Assembly: GCA_017552715.1 (NCBI GenBank)
Contig: JAFZOW010000051.1
Coordinates: forward strand, 1-64,000
Reading direction: 5' to 3'
DNA length: 64,000 nucleotides
Source: Lachnospiraceae bacterium
GTDB taxonomy: Bacteria > Bacillota > Clostridia > Lachnospirales > Lachnospiraceae
This document shows positions 43,156 through 52,500 of the stretch, piece after piece (positions within the stretch are counted from its first letter, which is position 1; every line of letters starts with the position of its first letter). The notes beneath the pieces are model-generated. The model saw only the letters and a program-made list of their open reading frames with translations, had not been told where the DNA came from and made no database searches. A program made the translations under genes and the position numbers.

Positions 43156-45407
43156 ACCTCCGAACCCCCGTTATTTCCGGAACGAACAAGCTTTTCCGCC
43201 TCTTCCGCCGGCAGCGGCCGTCCCCATATAAAACCCTGCACATAATCGCAGCCGTTATTCTTCAGCATTTTCAGCTGTTCTTCCTCCTCCACTCCCTCGG
43301 AGATCACATCAAAGCCCATGATATGCCCCATGGAGATGATGGCGGCCACATACTGCCCGGAGGATTCGCTGGCAAACATCTCATCGATAAAGGACTTGTC
43401 GATCTTCAGAAGATTGGCAGGGAAGCGGTTTAAGTAGCTTAAGGAGGAATACCCGGTACCGAAGTCATCGATGGCGATCTGTATCCCCATGCTCCTTATC
43501 TCGTCTATGCATTGCAGGGCTTTATCGGCCGAATCGATCATGACGGACTCGGTGATCTCGATCTCCAGCCGTCCGGCAGGTATGCCGCTGCTCTTAAGCA
43601 GTTCCCGTATCTCATCGATAAAATCATTTCTCATCAGATGCCGTACCGAAGCATTCAGGCTCAGCATCAGCTCCGCACCGGTCTCTTTGAGCAGCCTGCC
43701 GAAGAACATGGCCGCTTTACGGAACACCATTCCGTCCACCCTGTCGATGAGCCCCACCTTTTCGGCCACGGGGATGAATTCAGCGGGAGGGATGATATTC
43801 CCGTCCCTGTCCTTCATCCGGGCCAGGGCTTCAAAGCCGCGAAGCTTATGATCCATGTCATACTGCGGCTGAAGATGGAAAAAGATCGCATCATTTGCCA
43901 GGGCTGCCCGGATCCGGCTCTCGATCTCGATCATATGGGCATTTTCCCGGATATCCGGCGTAAAGCGGAGGATATGCTCACTGTTGCCCGCCTTCTTGAT
44001 CTTTATCATCGCCGCATTGGCATGGGAGATGAGGGCATCCGCAGTATCGGCATCCACGGGGAATTCGGCATAGCCGAAGCTCGCCCTCACATACAGGTCG
44101 CAGCCTTCGATGGTCATCTGCTCCGCCAGCGCATCCACATAGCGCCGTATCACGTTCTTCAGCTCCCCATCCGTTTTGTAGCCACTGAGCACGAGAAAGA
44201 ATTCATCCCCGCCAAAACGGGTGATATACGCCTCCATATCCGGAACGCCGTTTTCCGAAAGGGCTTTCCAGCGTCCGGCGATCTCTTTGAGCACCAGGTT
44301 CCCGGCATCCAGTCCCAGGGTATCGTTTATGCTCTTGAAACGGTTCAGATCGATGGAGACCGCAGCGAACTTTTCTCCCTTTCCGATCAGCCTGAAAATG
44401 CGGTCGGTGCAGGCCGAACGGTTCGGCAGTCCGGTCAGTTCATCCGTATAGCTCATCTGCCGCAGGCGCCTGTATGCCATATACCGTGCGATATGGGAAG
44501 ACACGAAAAAAGTCGTGAGATCCAGGGTTTCCCTGATCTGCGTCGTTTTGTCCGTATCAAAATTGGTGGCCCAGATAAAGCCCAGCAGATCATTGCCCTG
44601 ACGCAGCGGGAAGAGCACCACGCTTTCCACACCGGCTTCCACAAGGGTCAGATACCAGGGATGGTTGATCCGGGAATAGTACTCCATATCATCCTTATCC
44701 TTGATGATGACACAGTCCCCTTCTTCCCCCAGCATATCCTTCCAGGAACTGGCTATGGAATAAAAATCCGGAAACTGGGTGACCCGCTTGATCCGGCTGC
44801 CCGGGATATAATCCGTGGCCAGGATGGAATACTCCTCTTCGTCATTGTTCAGGAGCAGGACGGTGCAGCCTTCGGCATCACAGATCCGGCGTATCTCAGA
44901 GATCACGCTGCCCATGGCGTCTTTAAGATTATCCGCTTTGTGCAGTTTAATACAGGTCTTCAGGACATCATTGGCCGTCTGGGTCGTATTGACCTTATCC
45001 AGGATCGCATCCGCGGTCTTGCTGGGGATCGAAGAATAGGTACAGTAGGCCAGCTTCCCGTCGTCCGCATCCATAGGCATGGCATAGATATCAAACCACA
45101 TATCGATGTAATGAAGATGCGCATAGGTATGAACTTCGTTTTTCTGTACCGCGGCCCGGTAGCATATGTTCTCGAAGCTTCTGATATGAGGGAAATAATC
45201 CGTATACAGGGAACCGGGAACAAAGGAAAGGCCTTCTTTCCCCGACAGTCCCGGACCTTCCTGCTCCATCCGCTGATCGATCATCTCGATATAACCCTTG
45301 TTGGCAGCGGCTATACGTACATCCCCGTATCCCCCGTCTTCTTTCTTTTCTACAGAAACCACAGCGGTAGGTGCAAGAAAAGCATCAACTATTTTCTGAA
45401 AATCCAT
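43152..45407 (-). CDS. Dual GGDEF-EAL c-di-GMP protein
   Basis: The 751 residues share the same N-terminal sensor (DFQKIVDAFLAPTAVVSVE) and GAF-like region with the downstream gene. The GGDEF domain has DELTGLPNRSACTDRI and the intact TRFGGDEFFLVL. The C-terminal EAL domain keeps all catalytic residues: FEALARM, LSLNASVRHL, LEIEITESVM, DDFGTGYSSLSYL, LLKIDKSFI and SEGVEEEEQ, ending with QGFIWGRPLP. Both activities look possible; many such proteins act mainly as phosphodiesterases. It lies 36 bases after the Ldh2-type dehydrogenase gene and appears to share its transcript. No membrane segment is seen. Confidence 0.9.
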   Translation of the reverse strand: MDFQKIVDAFLAPTAVVSVEKKEDGGYGDVRIAAANKGYIEMIDQRMEQEGPGLSGKEGLSFVPGSLYTDYFPHIRSFENICYRAAVQKNEVHTYAHLHYIDMWFDIYAMPMDADDGKLAYCTYSSIPSKTADAILDKVNTTQTANDVLKTCIKLHKADNLKDAMGSVISEIRRICDAEGCTVLLLNNDEEEYSILATDYIPGSRIKRVTQFPDFYSIASSWKDMLGEEGDCVIIKDKDDMEYYSRINHPWYLTLVEAGVESVVLFPLRQGNDLLGFIWATNFDTDKTTQIRETLDLTTFFVSSHIARYMAYRRLRQMSYTDELTGLPNRSACTDRIFRLIGKGEKFAAVSIDLNRFKSINDTLGLDAGNLVLKEIAGRWKALSENGVPDMEAYITRFGGDEFFLVLSGYKTDGELKNVIRRYVDALAEQMTIEGCDLYVRASFGYAEFPVDADTADALISHANAAMIKIKKAGNSEHILRFTPDIRENAHMIEIESRIRAALANDAIFFHLQPQYDMDHKLRGFEALARMKDRDGNIIPPAEFIPVAEKVGLIDRVDGMVFRKAAMFFGRLLKETGAELMLSLNASVRHLMRNDFIDEIRELLKSSGIPAGRLEIEITESVMIDSADKALQCIDEIRSMGIQIAIDDFGTGYSSLSYLNRFPANLLKIDKSFIDEMFASESSGQYVAAIISMGHIMGFDVISEGVEEEEQLKMLKNNGCDYVQGFIWGRPLPAEEAEKLVRSGNNGGSEV

Positions 45408-45443
45408 ACCGGCTCCTTTCCAACAGATCTTCCCGGCTCTGCT

Positions 45444-46550
45444 CTATTCAAAATCAAAATGATAGGGCAGCTTCAGATCATCACGCACCCCGATCATATC
45501 CTTCTGCACCGAGCTGCTCAGGGGCACGCCCTTTTCCTTGCGTTCCAGCCATACGAGGTATTCTTTCTCTCCGGCGGTATAGATCCGTTCACTTCCCGGG
45601 GCTTTCTTTGACGCACGCAGGGCCCTGCAGATCTCCCCCGCCGTCTGCCTGAAAACTTCCCTTCCGCAGAAAGCATCCGGATCCACCACAAAGAAGAAAT
45701 GCCCCAGATGATACATGGAAGGCTTACCGTTTTCATCTACTCCGCTTAAGGCTTTCATGAATCTGCCACCGGTCAGGGCTGCGGAGAGGATCTCCACCAC
45801 CGCCGCATAGCCGTATCCCTTATAGCCCGCCAGTTCTTCTCCCATGCCCCCAAGGGGTGCCAGGGCTGCGGTTCCGTCCACAAGAGCCTTTAAGATCTCT
45901 TCGCTGTCGGTCATGGCTTCCCCTTTTTCGGATATCACCGTACCTGCCGGGGTGGGCTTTCCTTCCCTGGCGTAATACTCGATCCTGCCTCTCTGGACAA
46001 TGGAGGTGGCGCAGTCCAGGCAGAAAGGGAATTCTTCGTCCGTTGGAAGGGCAAAGGTCAGCGGATTGGTACCCATCATATTCTCCACGCCGAAGGTAGG
46101 GGCAATGGAGGGCCGTGCATTCGTACCGGTAATGCCGATCAGTCCTTCCTTCGAGGCCATGGTAGCCCAGTATCCGGCGATCCCGTAGTGGGTGGAATTG
46201 CGTATCGCACCGCCGGCCATTCCGTATTTCTTTGCCTTATCGATGAGCATTTCCATCATCTTATAGCTGGCCACCATCCCCATGCCGTCGTGTGCATCCA
46301 TCACGACTGTCGTGGGAGTATCCTTTATGATCTCAATTTCGGTAACGGGAAGGAGTGTTCCCTTTTTGATCCGGTCGATATAGATCGGTTTGAAGCGGTT
46401 GCAGCCGTGGCTCTCGATTCCTCTCCGGTCCGATTCCAGCAGTACATCCGCACAGATCTTTGCATCTTCTTCCGGCACGCCGTAACCCCGGAAGGCATCC
46501 GTCAGAAAGGAATTCATCAGATCCCATGAACAGTAAAAACGATCCCCCAT
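45444..46550 (-). CDS. Malate/L-lactate/ureidoglycolate dehydrogenase family protein (Ldh2)
   Basis: NAD(P)-dependent oxidoreductase of the Ldh2/MdhC family, which reduces 2-oxoacids or related substrates. Landmarks are RGIESHGCNRFKPIYIDRI, AHDGMGMVASYKMME, AIRNSTHYGIAGYWATMA, FGVENMMGTNPLTFALPT, LDCATSIVQRGRIEYY and GYKGYGYAAVVEILSAALTG. The exact substrate cannot be told from sequence. The frame is open to 46580, but the ATG at 46550 follows GGAGGGGG and is preferred, giving 368 residues. It is the first gene ahead of the two c-di-GMP genes and has an 11-base inverted repeat upstream. Confidence 0.85.
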   Translation of the reverse strand: MGDRFYCSWDLMNSFLTDAFRGYGVPEEDAKICADVLLESDRRGIESHGCNRFKPIYIDRIKKGTLLPVTEIEIIKDTPTTVVMDAHDGMGMVASYKMMEMLIDKAKKYGMAGGAIRNSTHYGIAGYWATMASKEGLIGITGTNARPSIAPTFGVENMMGTNPLTFALPTDEEFPFCLDCATSIVQRGRIEYYAREGKPTPAGTVISEKGEAMTDSEEILKALVDGTAALAPLGGMGEELAGYKGYGYAAVVEILSAALTGGRFMKALSGVDENGKPSMYHLGHFFFVVDPDAFCGREVFRQTAGEICRALRASKKAPGSERIYTAGEKEYLVWLERKEKGVPLSSSVQKDMIGVRDDLKLPYHFDFE

Positions 46551-46588
46551 ACTTACCCCCTCCGTAAAGATATACTTCACATTATGTA

Positions 46589-46632
46589 TTGTATCAAAAA
46601 AACCATCCTGAGGCTACAAAATTTTGATACAA
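46589..46632. promoter_or_regulatory. Inverted repeat, candidate operator of the dehydrogenase gene
   Basis: TTGTATCAAAA (46589-46599) and TTTTGATACAA (46622-46632) are exact inverted copies of 11 bases with their starts 33 bases apart, about three helical turns. They sit 39-82 bases upstream of the dehydrogenase ATG, around its likely promoter. A GntR-type repressor site would look like this, but no regulator gene is adjacent. Confidence 0.45.
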
Positions 46633-46670
46633 AAAAGGAGCCGCAGCGTTCTGATCTCTGCTGCAGCCCC
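46631..46670 (-). terminator. Terminator of the 868-residue surface protein gene
   Basis: On the minus strand GGGGCTGCAGC pairs with GCTGCGGCTCC with a 12-base loop, followed by T6. It starts about 15 bases past the stop codon. Confidence 0.85.
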
Positions 46671-46684
46671 TTCGTCTCTTTATC

Positions 46685-49291
46685 TTACTTTGCTTTGGAT
46701 ACCTTGATCGTCACTTTCTTTGTCACGCCGCCGGGGAAGGTCATCGTCGCCTTGATGGTCCCGCTGTTTCCGTTTAGCTTTTTCACCAGGATCGTGCCTG
46801 CATCGGAAGGATCCGTCTCGGCTTCCACCTTTTTACAGTCAAGTTTGACACTGACCGCTGCGATGGAATGGACCTGCTTCGCAGCATCCTTATACGTTGC
46901 CACAAGGTTTACAACCCCTATGACGCTGCTTCCGTCGTTTACGGCATCCTTCGGGATCTTCAGTCCGGCCGCCTTCAGCTTGACCTGCGACTTCTTCGCC
47001 TTCACATTCTTAACGGTAAATTCCGCCGTAAGCGGCTCGGAGCCTTCACTGCCGTCAACAAAGAAGACCATAAAGCTCATATCCCCGATCTTAAGAGCCG
47101 AGCTTTTCAGATCCGCCGAGCCCGTATAATAGACTTCGATGTTCTCACCGGCCATGACCGCAGTGAAGTCGGAGGCCGAATACGACGATCCCGTGACCGC
47201 ACTCACACTCACATCCGTAATGGTTCCGCTCACTTCCTTCAGAGCCGGCACAACGACCATTGGCTGCCCCGTGACCGCATCCATTTTTGCCTTGATCTTT
47301 CCGCTGGCTGTATACGGCTTATCGGAAACGATCACCTTAACGGAGCACTTCGCTTTACCGCCTGTAAGCTTCAGGGTATATTTCCCCTTTCCGAGGCCGC
47401 TGTCACCAAGCGAAACAGTAAGCTTACCGTCCGAAACGCTTCCGAGAGCATCTTCCCCTTTCTTGCCTTTTTCAATAGTGACGGTCTCGGCTGTGGCCGC
47501 TTCTCCGTTCAGGTAAAGAGGGAAACTGAAGCTCTGGTCCGATATGCTGCTGTTCAGCACCACTTTCTTAGCGCTGCCCATATCAAGCTCCAGCAGATCC
47601 TTATCCGCCTTCACTTCGGTGATGGTGTATTTCAGTGTGACCGGATCCTTCTCATTCCATCCTTCCCTGCTGATCTTTATCACATCATTCGCTTTGCCGG
47701 AAGCCTCGATGGTGACCTCTCCGTTTTCGCCTACGGTCACCGAAGCCGAGCCGTAACTGACCTCAGCCCCGCTCAGGTCACAGGGAGCATAGCTGCCACC
47801 CGCTGTCTGCTGTAAGACCCGGGTCTTCAGCTTCCACGTTTTTCCGGCCTTGACTCGTCCCTTGGATGAGCTAAGCTTGAGGCTGGGCTTACTGTAAGTT
47901 ACAGGCAGGGTATAGACAACAGTCCCTTCACTCCCGAGATCAAATTCAAAGCAGTTGGCGTCAGCTGCCTTTTTTCTGTCCGCGTCGTCCTTCAGACTGA
48001 CCGTAAGTTTATTTCCCGAGAGTGACGAATCATAATACTTTGAGGATGCGGCATTTTTATTCTCCGCCTCCTTGGAAGCACTGACTCCGCTCACATCAAA
48101 CACATGCGTCTCTGCATCCTCATAGAGATTCCACTCTTTTACAGCTACCGCACTCCCGCCTCCCGGGAAGGTCTTTCCGATGCTGCCGACCGTGAGCGGC
48201 ACCTTAACGGGATCCGACTTCCCCATGGGATTCCAGCTTTGGTCCATCCCTTCCACACTGATCTGAGCACTTTCTCTTCCGGCGATCAGTGCCGACAGGT
48301 TCATGCCGGTGCCGTCATTAGTCAGGTCGGCCACGCCCCTTAAGAGCATCCCTTCCTCTTCCTTATCAAGACAGGCCTTGTCCGCCGGGGTATTGTCGCC
48401 GTATGCATCATCCAGCCGGAAGATCGCATGGTCAATGGCATCCGTAACAAGCTTCTGTTTCTTCAGATTCTCATCTGATGTACCGTCGGCATAAAGCGGA
48501 ACGGTCTTATCCTTGCCGGTAAGGGGCTTCAATTCCGTATTGACCTGCCGGAACATATCGTCCCATTCGGGCATGCCATGATCCACCATCTTCGTCTTGA
48601 GCAGTTTGTTCGCCATGTCAATGAGGCGCTGCTGCGCGGGAGTACCGATCACATTTACCCACAGTGTACATTGATCCCGTTCCCCGGTGGTCACCACCGC
48701 CCAGCCGGGAGTATCTCCGGGATACTCCTCATATCTCGCCCGGGTATCCCCGGGTATGACAGGTCTTACACTGCCGCTCGCATTATCGTAGCCCTCCGCG
48801 TAAAGCTCGAATTCCCTGGCATTTGCATTATGCTTCCAGGAAAGTTCCGCTTCTAAACGGCCGGTGAGAAGATCGCTCGCCTTCTTCCCGGTATCATGTA
48901 ATTCGCCATCAGTCCCCCTTACCCAGTAATTTCCGTTCCCGCCGATATAGAACTCGCTGTTGGAAGGGAAATCAGGGATCGTCGGAAGATCAGACCCAAT
49001 AGAAAGAATAAGTAAACTCCTGGAAATTACACTCAACTGTTGTGCAGCCTCATCCGCCACCGGCTCCGGCATCACTTCATCCTCTTCCTCCGGCAGAGTC
49101 TCCGCTGCTGCATCGGCCTCTTCCTCCGACGCTGCTTCCGCCGCTGCATCGGCCTCTTCTTCCTGCACGGTCTCTGCATTTATGTCGACGTCCTCCGCCA
49201 GTACCGTCTCCGGCCAGAGCGAAAGCAGCAGGACTGCAGCCATAAGTGTCGACACGATGCGCATCCATGCGCGTTTCTTTGTTTTTAACAT
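46685..49291 (-). CDS. Large secreted surface protein with Ig-like repeats
   Basis: No enzymatic family recognised. A signal peptide covers residues 1-32 (RIVSTLMAAVLLLSLWPETVLA). An acidic Glu/Ala segment follows, with a repeated unit (EEEADAAAE, three copies) up to about residue 85. The rest is beta-rich and Thr/Ser/Gly/Lys-rich, as in bacterial Ig-like adhesin proteins. Some stretches resemble repeats (LKLSSSKGRVKAGKTWKLKT; VSYGSASVTVGENGEVTIEA). The C-terminus KVTIKVSKAK has no LPXTG, no SLH and no choline-binding repeats, so anchoring is unclear. It has a terminator and a nearby inverted repeat at the promoter, so it is probably expressed alone. Confidence 0.78.
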   Translation of the reverse strand: MLKTKKRAWMRIVSTLMAAVLLLSLWPETVLAEDVDINAETVQEEEADAAAEAASEEEADAAAETLPEEEDEVMPEPVADEAAQQLSVISRSLLILSIGSDLPTIPDFPSNSEFYIGGNGNYWVRGTDGELHDTGKKASDLLTGRLEAELSWKHNANAREFELYAEGYDNASGSVRPVIPGDTRARYEEYPGDTPGWAVVTTGERDQCTLWVNVIGTPAQQRLIDMANKLLKTKMVDHGMPEWDDMFRQVNTELKPLTGKDKTVPLYADGTSDENLKKQKLVTDAIDHAIFRLDDAYGDNTPADKACLDKEEEGMLLRGVADLTNDGTGMNLSALIAGRESAQISVEGMDQSWNPMGKSDPVKVPLTVGSIGKTFPGGGSAVAVKEWNLYEDAETHVFDVSGVSASKEAENKNAASSKYYDSSLSGNKLTVSLKDDADRKKAADANCFEFDLGSEGTVVYTLPVTYSKPSLKLSSSKGRVKAGKTWKLKTRVLQQTAGGSYAPCDLSGAEVSYGSASVTVGENGEVTIEASGKANDVIKISREGWNEKDPVTLKYTITEVKADKDLLELDMGSAKKVVLNSSISDQSFSFPLYLNGEAATAETVTIEKGKKGEDALGSVSDGKLTVSLGDSGLGKGKYTLKLTGGKAKCSVKVIVSDKPYTASGKIKAKMDAVTGQPMVVVPALKEVSGTITDVSVSAVTGSSYSASDFTAVMAGENIEVYYTGSADLKSSALKIGDMSFMVFFVDGSEGSEPLTAEFTVKNVKAKKSQVKLKAAGLKIPKDAVNDGSSVIGVVNLVATYKDAAKQVHSIAAVSVKLDCKKVEAETDPSDAGTILVKKLNGNSGTIKATMTFPGGVTKKVTIKVSKAK

Positions 49292-49320
49292 AGATCTTCT
49301 CCTTTCATGTCTGTCTTTTC

Positions 49321-49350
49321 AGAGTATATATATGGCATATTATATACTCT
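49321..49350. promoter_or_regulatory. Perfect inverted repeat overlapping a -10 box, upstream of surface protein gene
   Basis: AGAGTATATA (49321-49330) and TATATACTCT (49341-49350) are exact inverted copies with a 10-base spacer. The right arm overlaps a minus-strand TATAAT, so a bound repressor would block the promoter of the gene starting at 49291. Confidence 0.4.
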
Positions 49351-49454
49351 ATCCCTCATCCTGCCACAGCCGCCCCTGACTGTATACGGCTTTTGCGCAT
49401 TCCGTCGATTCCTGTGCCTATTCGGTGATCCCTCCCCCCGGGATCGGGAAGCAC

Positions 49455-49487
49455 AAAAAAGATCTGCCGCATTTTTATGCGGCAGAC
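49455..49487 (-). terminator. Terminator of the InlB-repeat surface protein gene
   Basis: TCTGCCGCAT (49463-49472) and ATGCGGCAGA (49477-49486) form a perfect 10-base-pair stem with a 4-base loop, followed on the minus strand by T6. The remaining bases of the 220-base gap 49292-49511 hold only the inverted repeat and ribosome site of the next gene. Confidence 0.93.
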
Positions 49488-49511
49488 CCCTTCGTTTTCT
49501 GTTATTTCTCT

Positions 49512-52500
49512 TTATTTCGTTCCCGTGAAGCCAAAATCCTTCATATCCTTCGCTTGAATCGTAAAGCCCGCGCTGCAGCTGCCGGCAGCGGCGCTGCCCT
49601 TACCGCTCACGATGATGGTGGCCTTTCCTTTGGCCACATTATTCACATAGCTTACGGTGTAAGCTCCTGCAGGTACTTCCTTTCCACCCGCCATGACCTT
49701 GATGGCCGGCTCCAGGTAGGTCCCGCAGAAGGACTGCTTCGCAGGCTTTTTACCGTCGACCGCTGCCACGATCTTAGCGTTACCCAGGTCGCTCATCTCC
49801 TCCGTCAGCCTGTATACCGTAAAGCTCACCACACGGCGGCCTTCCTTAAGGCCCCCCTTGCCGGTACTGCTGATCTGTGCATAGAGTGTCAGCTGCTTCA
49901 TATCATCATCCAGTTTAAACTTAGCCGGAAGGGCCTTGCTGCATTCCTCATCCGTAAAGTATTTCACACTGTAATCTTTCTTCTCCTTCAGCAGGCTGCC
50001 TTCCAGGTCCACAAAGACTTTTGTCTTCAGCTTTCCGGCTTTCTTATAGGCCACGCTGCAGGCAAAGATCTCACAGGCCTCCAGCCCCGCCGGAGTGACG
50101 GTATAGCTGCCGTTTTGCGCTTTCTGTCCCTTGTAATTTCCTTTAAAGCGCACACTGTACTTCGCCGTACCGGCCTTCTTATGCTTGCTGTATTTCACAT
50201 TATAGTCACGGCCTTCTTCCAGGATCCGTCCGCCGATGCTCACAGTCAGAGGCATGACGGCTCCAGCCGGTGTAAATCCCACCGACTCGAAGGCTGTCTT
50301 TACTTCCGGCTTCGCAGCCTTGTCCGGCTGGATCGTAAAGGAAGCGACTGCCACCCCGCAGTACTCACCCACACCATGGACCACCACCGCAGCCTTGCCG
50401 GCATTCACATTATTATGATAGTCCACCAGATAATCCCTGCCGGCAAGAAGCTCGCTTCCTCCGGCGCTTACGACAAGCTCCGGCTTCTGTTCCTCCCCGT
50501 TATAGACCACGGAAGCTGTCTTCAGCTTTGCATTTACGCTCTTAGCCTTAAGCTCCTTTGCTGTCAGAAGCGTAAAGTTTTCCGTGATACTGCCCGTGAA
50601 ATTTCCTTTGCCCTTAAGCTCCAGAACCGTTGCTTCGCTGATCTTATCCTTCTTATATTCCAGGTCTTTGGCTTTCAGCCTGTATGCACCGTAAACAAGT
50701 TCCGGTACCGGCTTTCCGTCCTTTGCATGCTGCTGCGGCAGGATCAGCCTTCCCTTAGTCTTCAGGATCCCCAGATCTGCCGGCAGGATGTAAAACTCCA
50801 GCTTCTTCGTTCCCCGGTAGTTCCCTTTTCCCTTAAGCGTTACCAGGGCCGGCTTGCCCTCTTTGCTGACATTCACATTACGGCTGTACTTAACGCTGTA
50901 GTCCCTGCCTTCCACCAACAGCTCTCCGAAAGGCCCTGTCACCTCCACCTCCGGTCGGATGGCTTCAGCCCTGTAGGCCGTCTCATAATGACCGTTCACA
51001 GCATTGAACATGATGCCCCCGTAGATATCCGTGGCAGCATTCAGGAAGCATACGGTAAAGGCCGGGACTTCTTCCGTGCCGTCCCACTTTGCATACAGGG
51101 TGATATCCGAAGTGACAGGCGTTGTAAAATAGAAACGATATTCGTCTCCGCAGCTCCTGCGCGTGTACCATCCCCGGAAGCTGTAGCCCTCCGCTACGGG
51201 ATCTGCCGGACAGAGCGCCGTCTCGCCATCCGCGACGAACTGCGCTGCGGGTGCCGTTCCCACCTTGCCGTTCAGGTCAAAAGTCACGGTCCGGATCTTT
51301 ACGGACGCATCCACCCATCTGGCGTACAGCGTAATGCTGCTCTTTACAGGCTGAGAAAAGTCATAGGGATTATCACAGGTACTCTCCGTAAACCAGCCCA
51401 TGAATCTGAATCCGTCAGCCGTGGGATCCTCGGGCTTCGCCACCGGATCTCCGTAATCAACTCCGATGATCAGAACCGGCCTGCCCGTATCCTTGCCATT
51501 CAGGTCAAAGGTCACGCTGCGCTTTTCCTTCTCCCACTTCGCATAGAGGGTAAAGCTGCCTGTGACGGGCGTTGTAAAAGCATAGGGCGATGTAAGCTCG
51601 CTGTCCGTATACCAGCCCCGGAAAAGGTAGCCCTCGATATCCGTCATACCGGGATCCGTGACGAGCCCTCCTTCTTCCACGGCCTGGCTCATGGGCGATA
51701 TAGCCGGCACATCCCCCACATCAAAGTTTACGGTAAAGCCCTCGGCCCACTTTGCATAGAGGGTAGTATCCTCTGTGATCGGGGTGGCAAAATCAAAAGG
51801 CTTTGTGCCTTCCGCATCCGTGCACCAGCCCTTGAAGTAAAAGCCTTCCGCCAGAAGCTCCTCTTCCGGATCGGTCGCAGGCCTGCCTGCATATACCTTC
51901 TGCGGTTTGAGCACGCCGTTGATGACGGTCTTGCCGTTATAATCAAAGGTGACGGTATACTGTTTGCGGGTGATCTCAACTTCCTTGGCAACGGTGGTGC
52001 CGTCAGATTCAACGATGGTTCCCGTGCTATCGTTTAATTTTCCCACCTGACCACCATGCGGTTTAATAATATCAAAGTATTCCGGATTCTGGACCATGTT
52101 GGTAAAAGCCGTAGCAGCTGTGGCACCACTCGCCCTAAAGGTGCCTGCATTCATTTCCATCGTACCAAGTAAAAATGCAGCCCCATAGCCTTCCGTACTG
52201 CCCGTACCTCTGGCATCGATCACGCCTCCGTTTAGCTCCAGACTTCCACCGATTGTGAATATTCCGGCACCGCTCCCCTTAACCGTCACATCTCCATCAT
52301 TGATGATGACTTTACCATTTCCAACTGCGAGTCCCATAGCGTTGAATGAACCCTCAAGAGAAGAAGTTGCGGTGACATCAATAGTCCCGCCGTTTATAAT
52401 GATATTTCCATTTGCGGATTCCATGCCAACAGCCAGACTATCACTGGTGATATTGAGAGTAAGATTCGCATCCAATGTAATGCTTCCATCTTTACTTGCA

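Noticed and set aside
43512-45611. Plus-strand open frame of 699 codons
   Set aside because: Antisense shadow of the GGDEF-EAL gene.
49425-52037. Plus-strand open frame of 870 codons
   Set aside because: Antisense shadow of the giant surface protein gene; the minus frame has signal peptide, InlB repeats and a terminator in the correct place.
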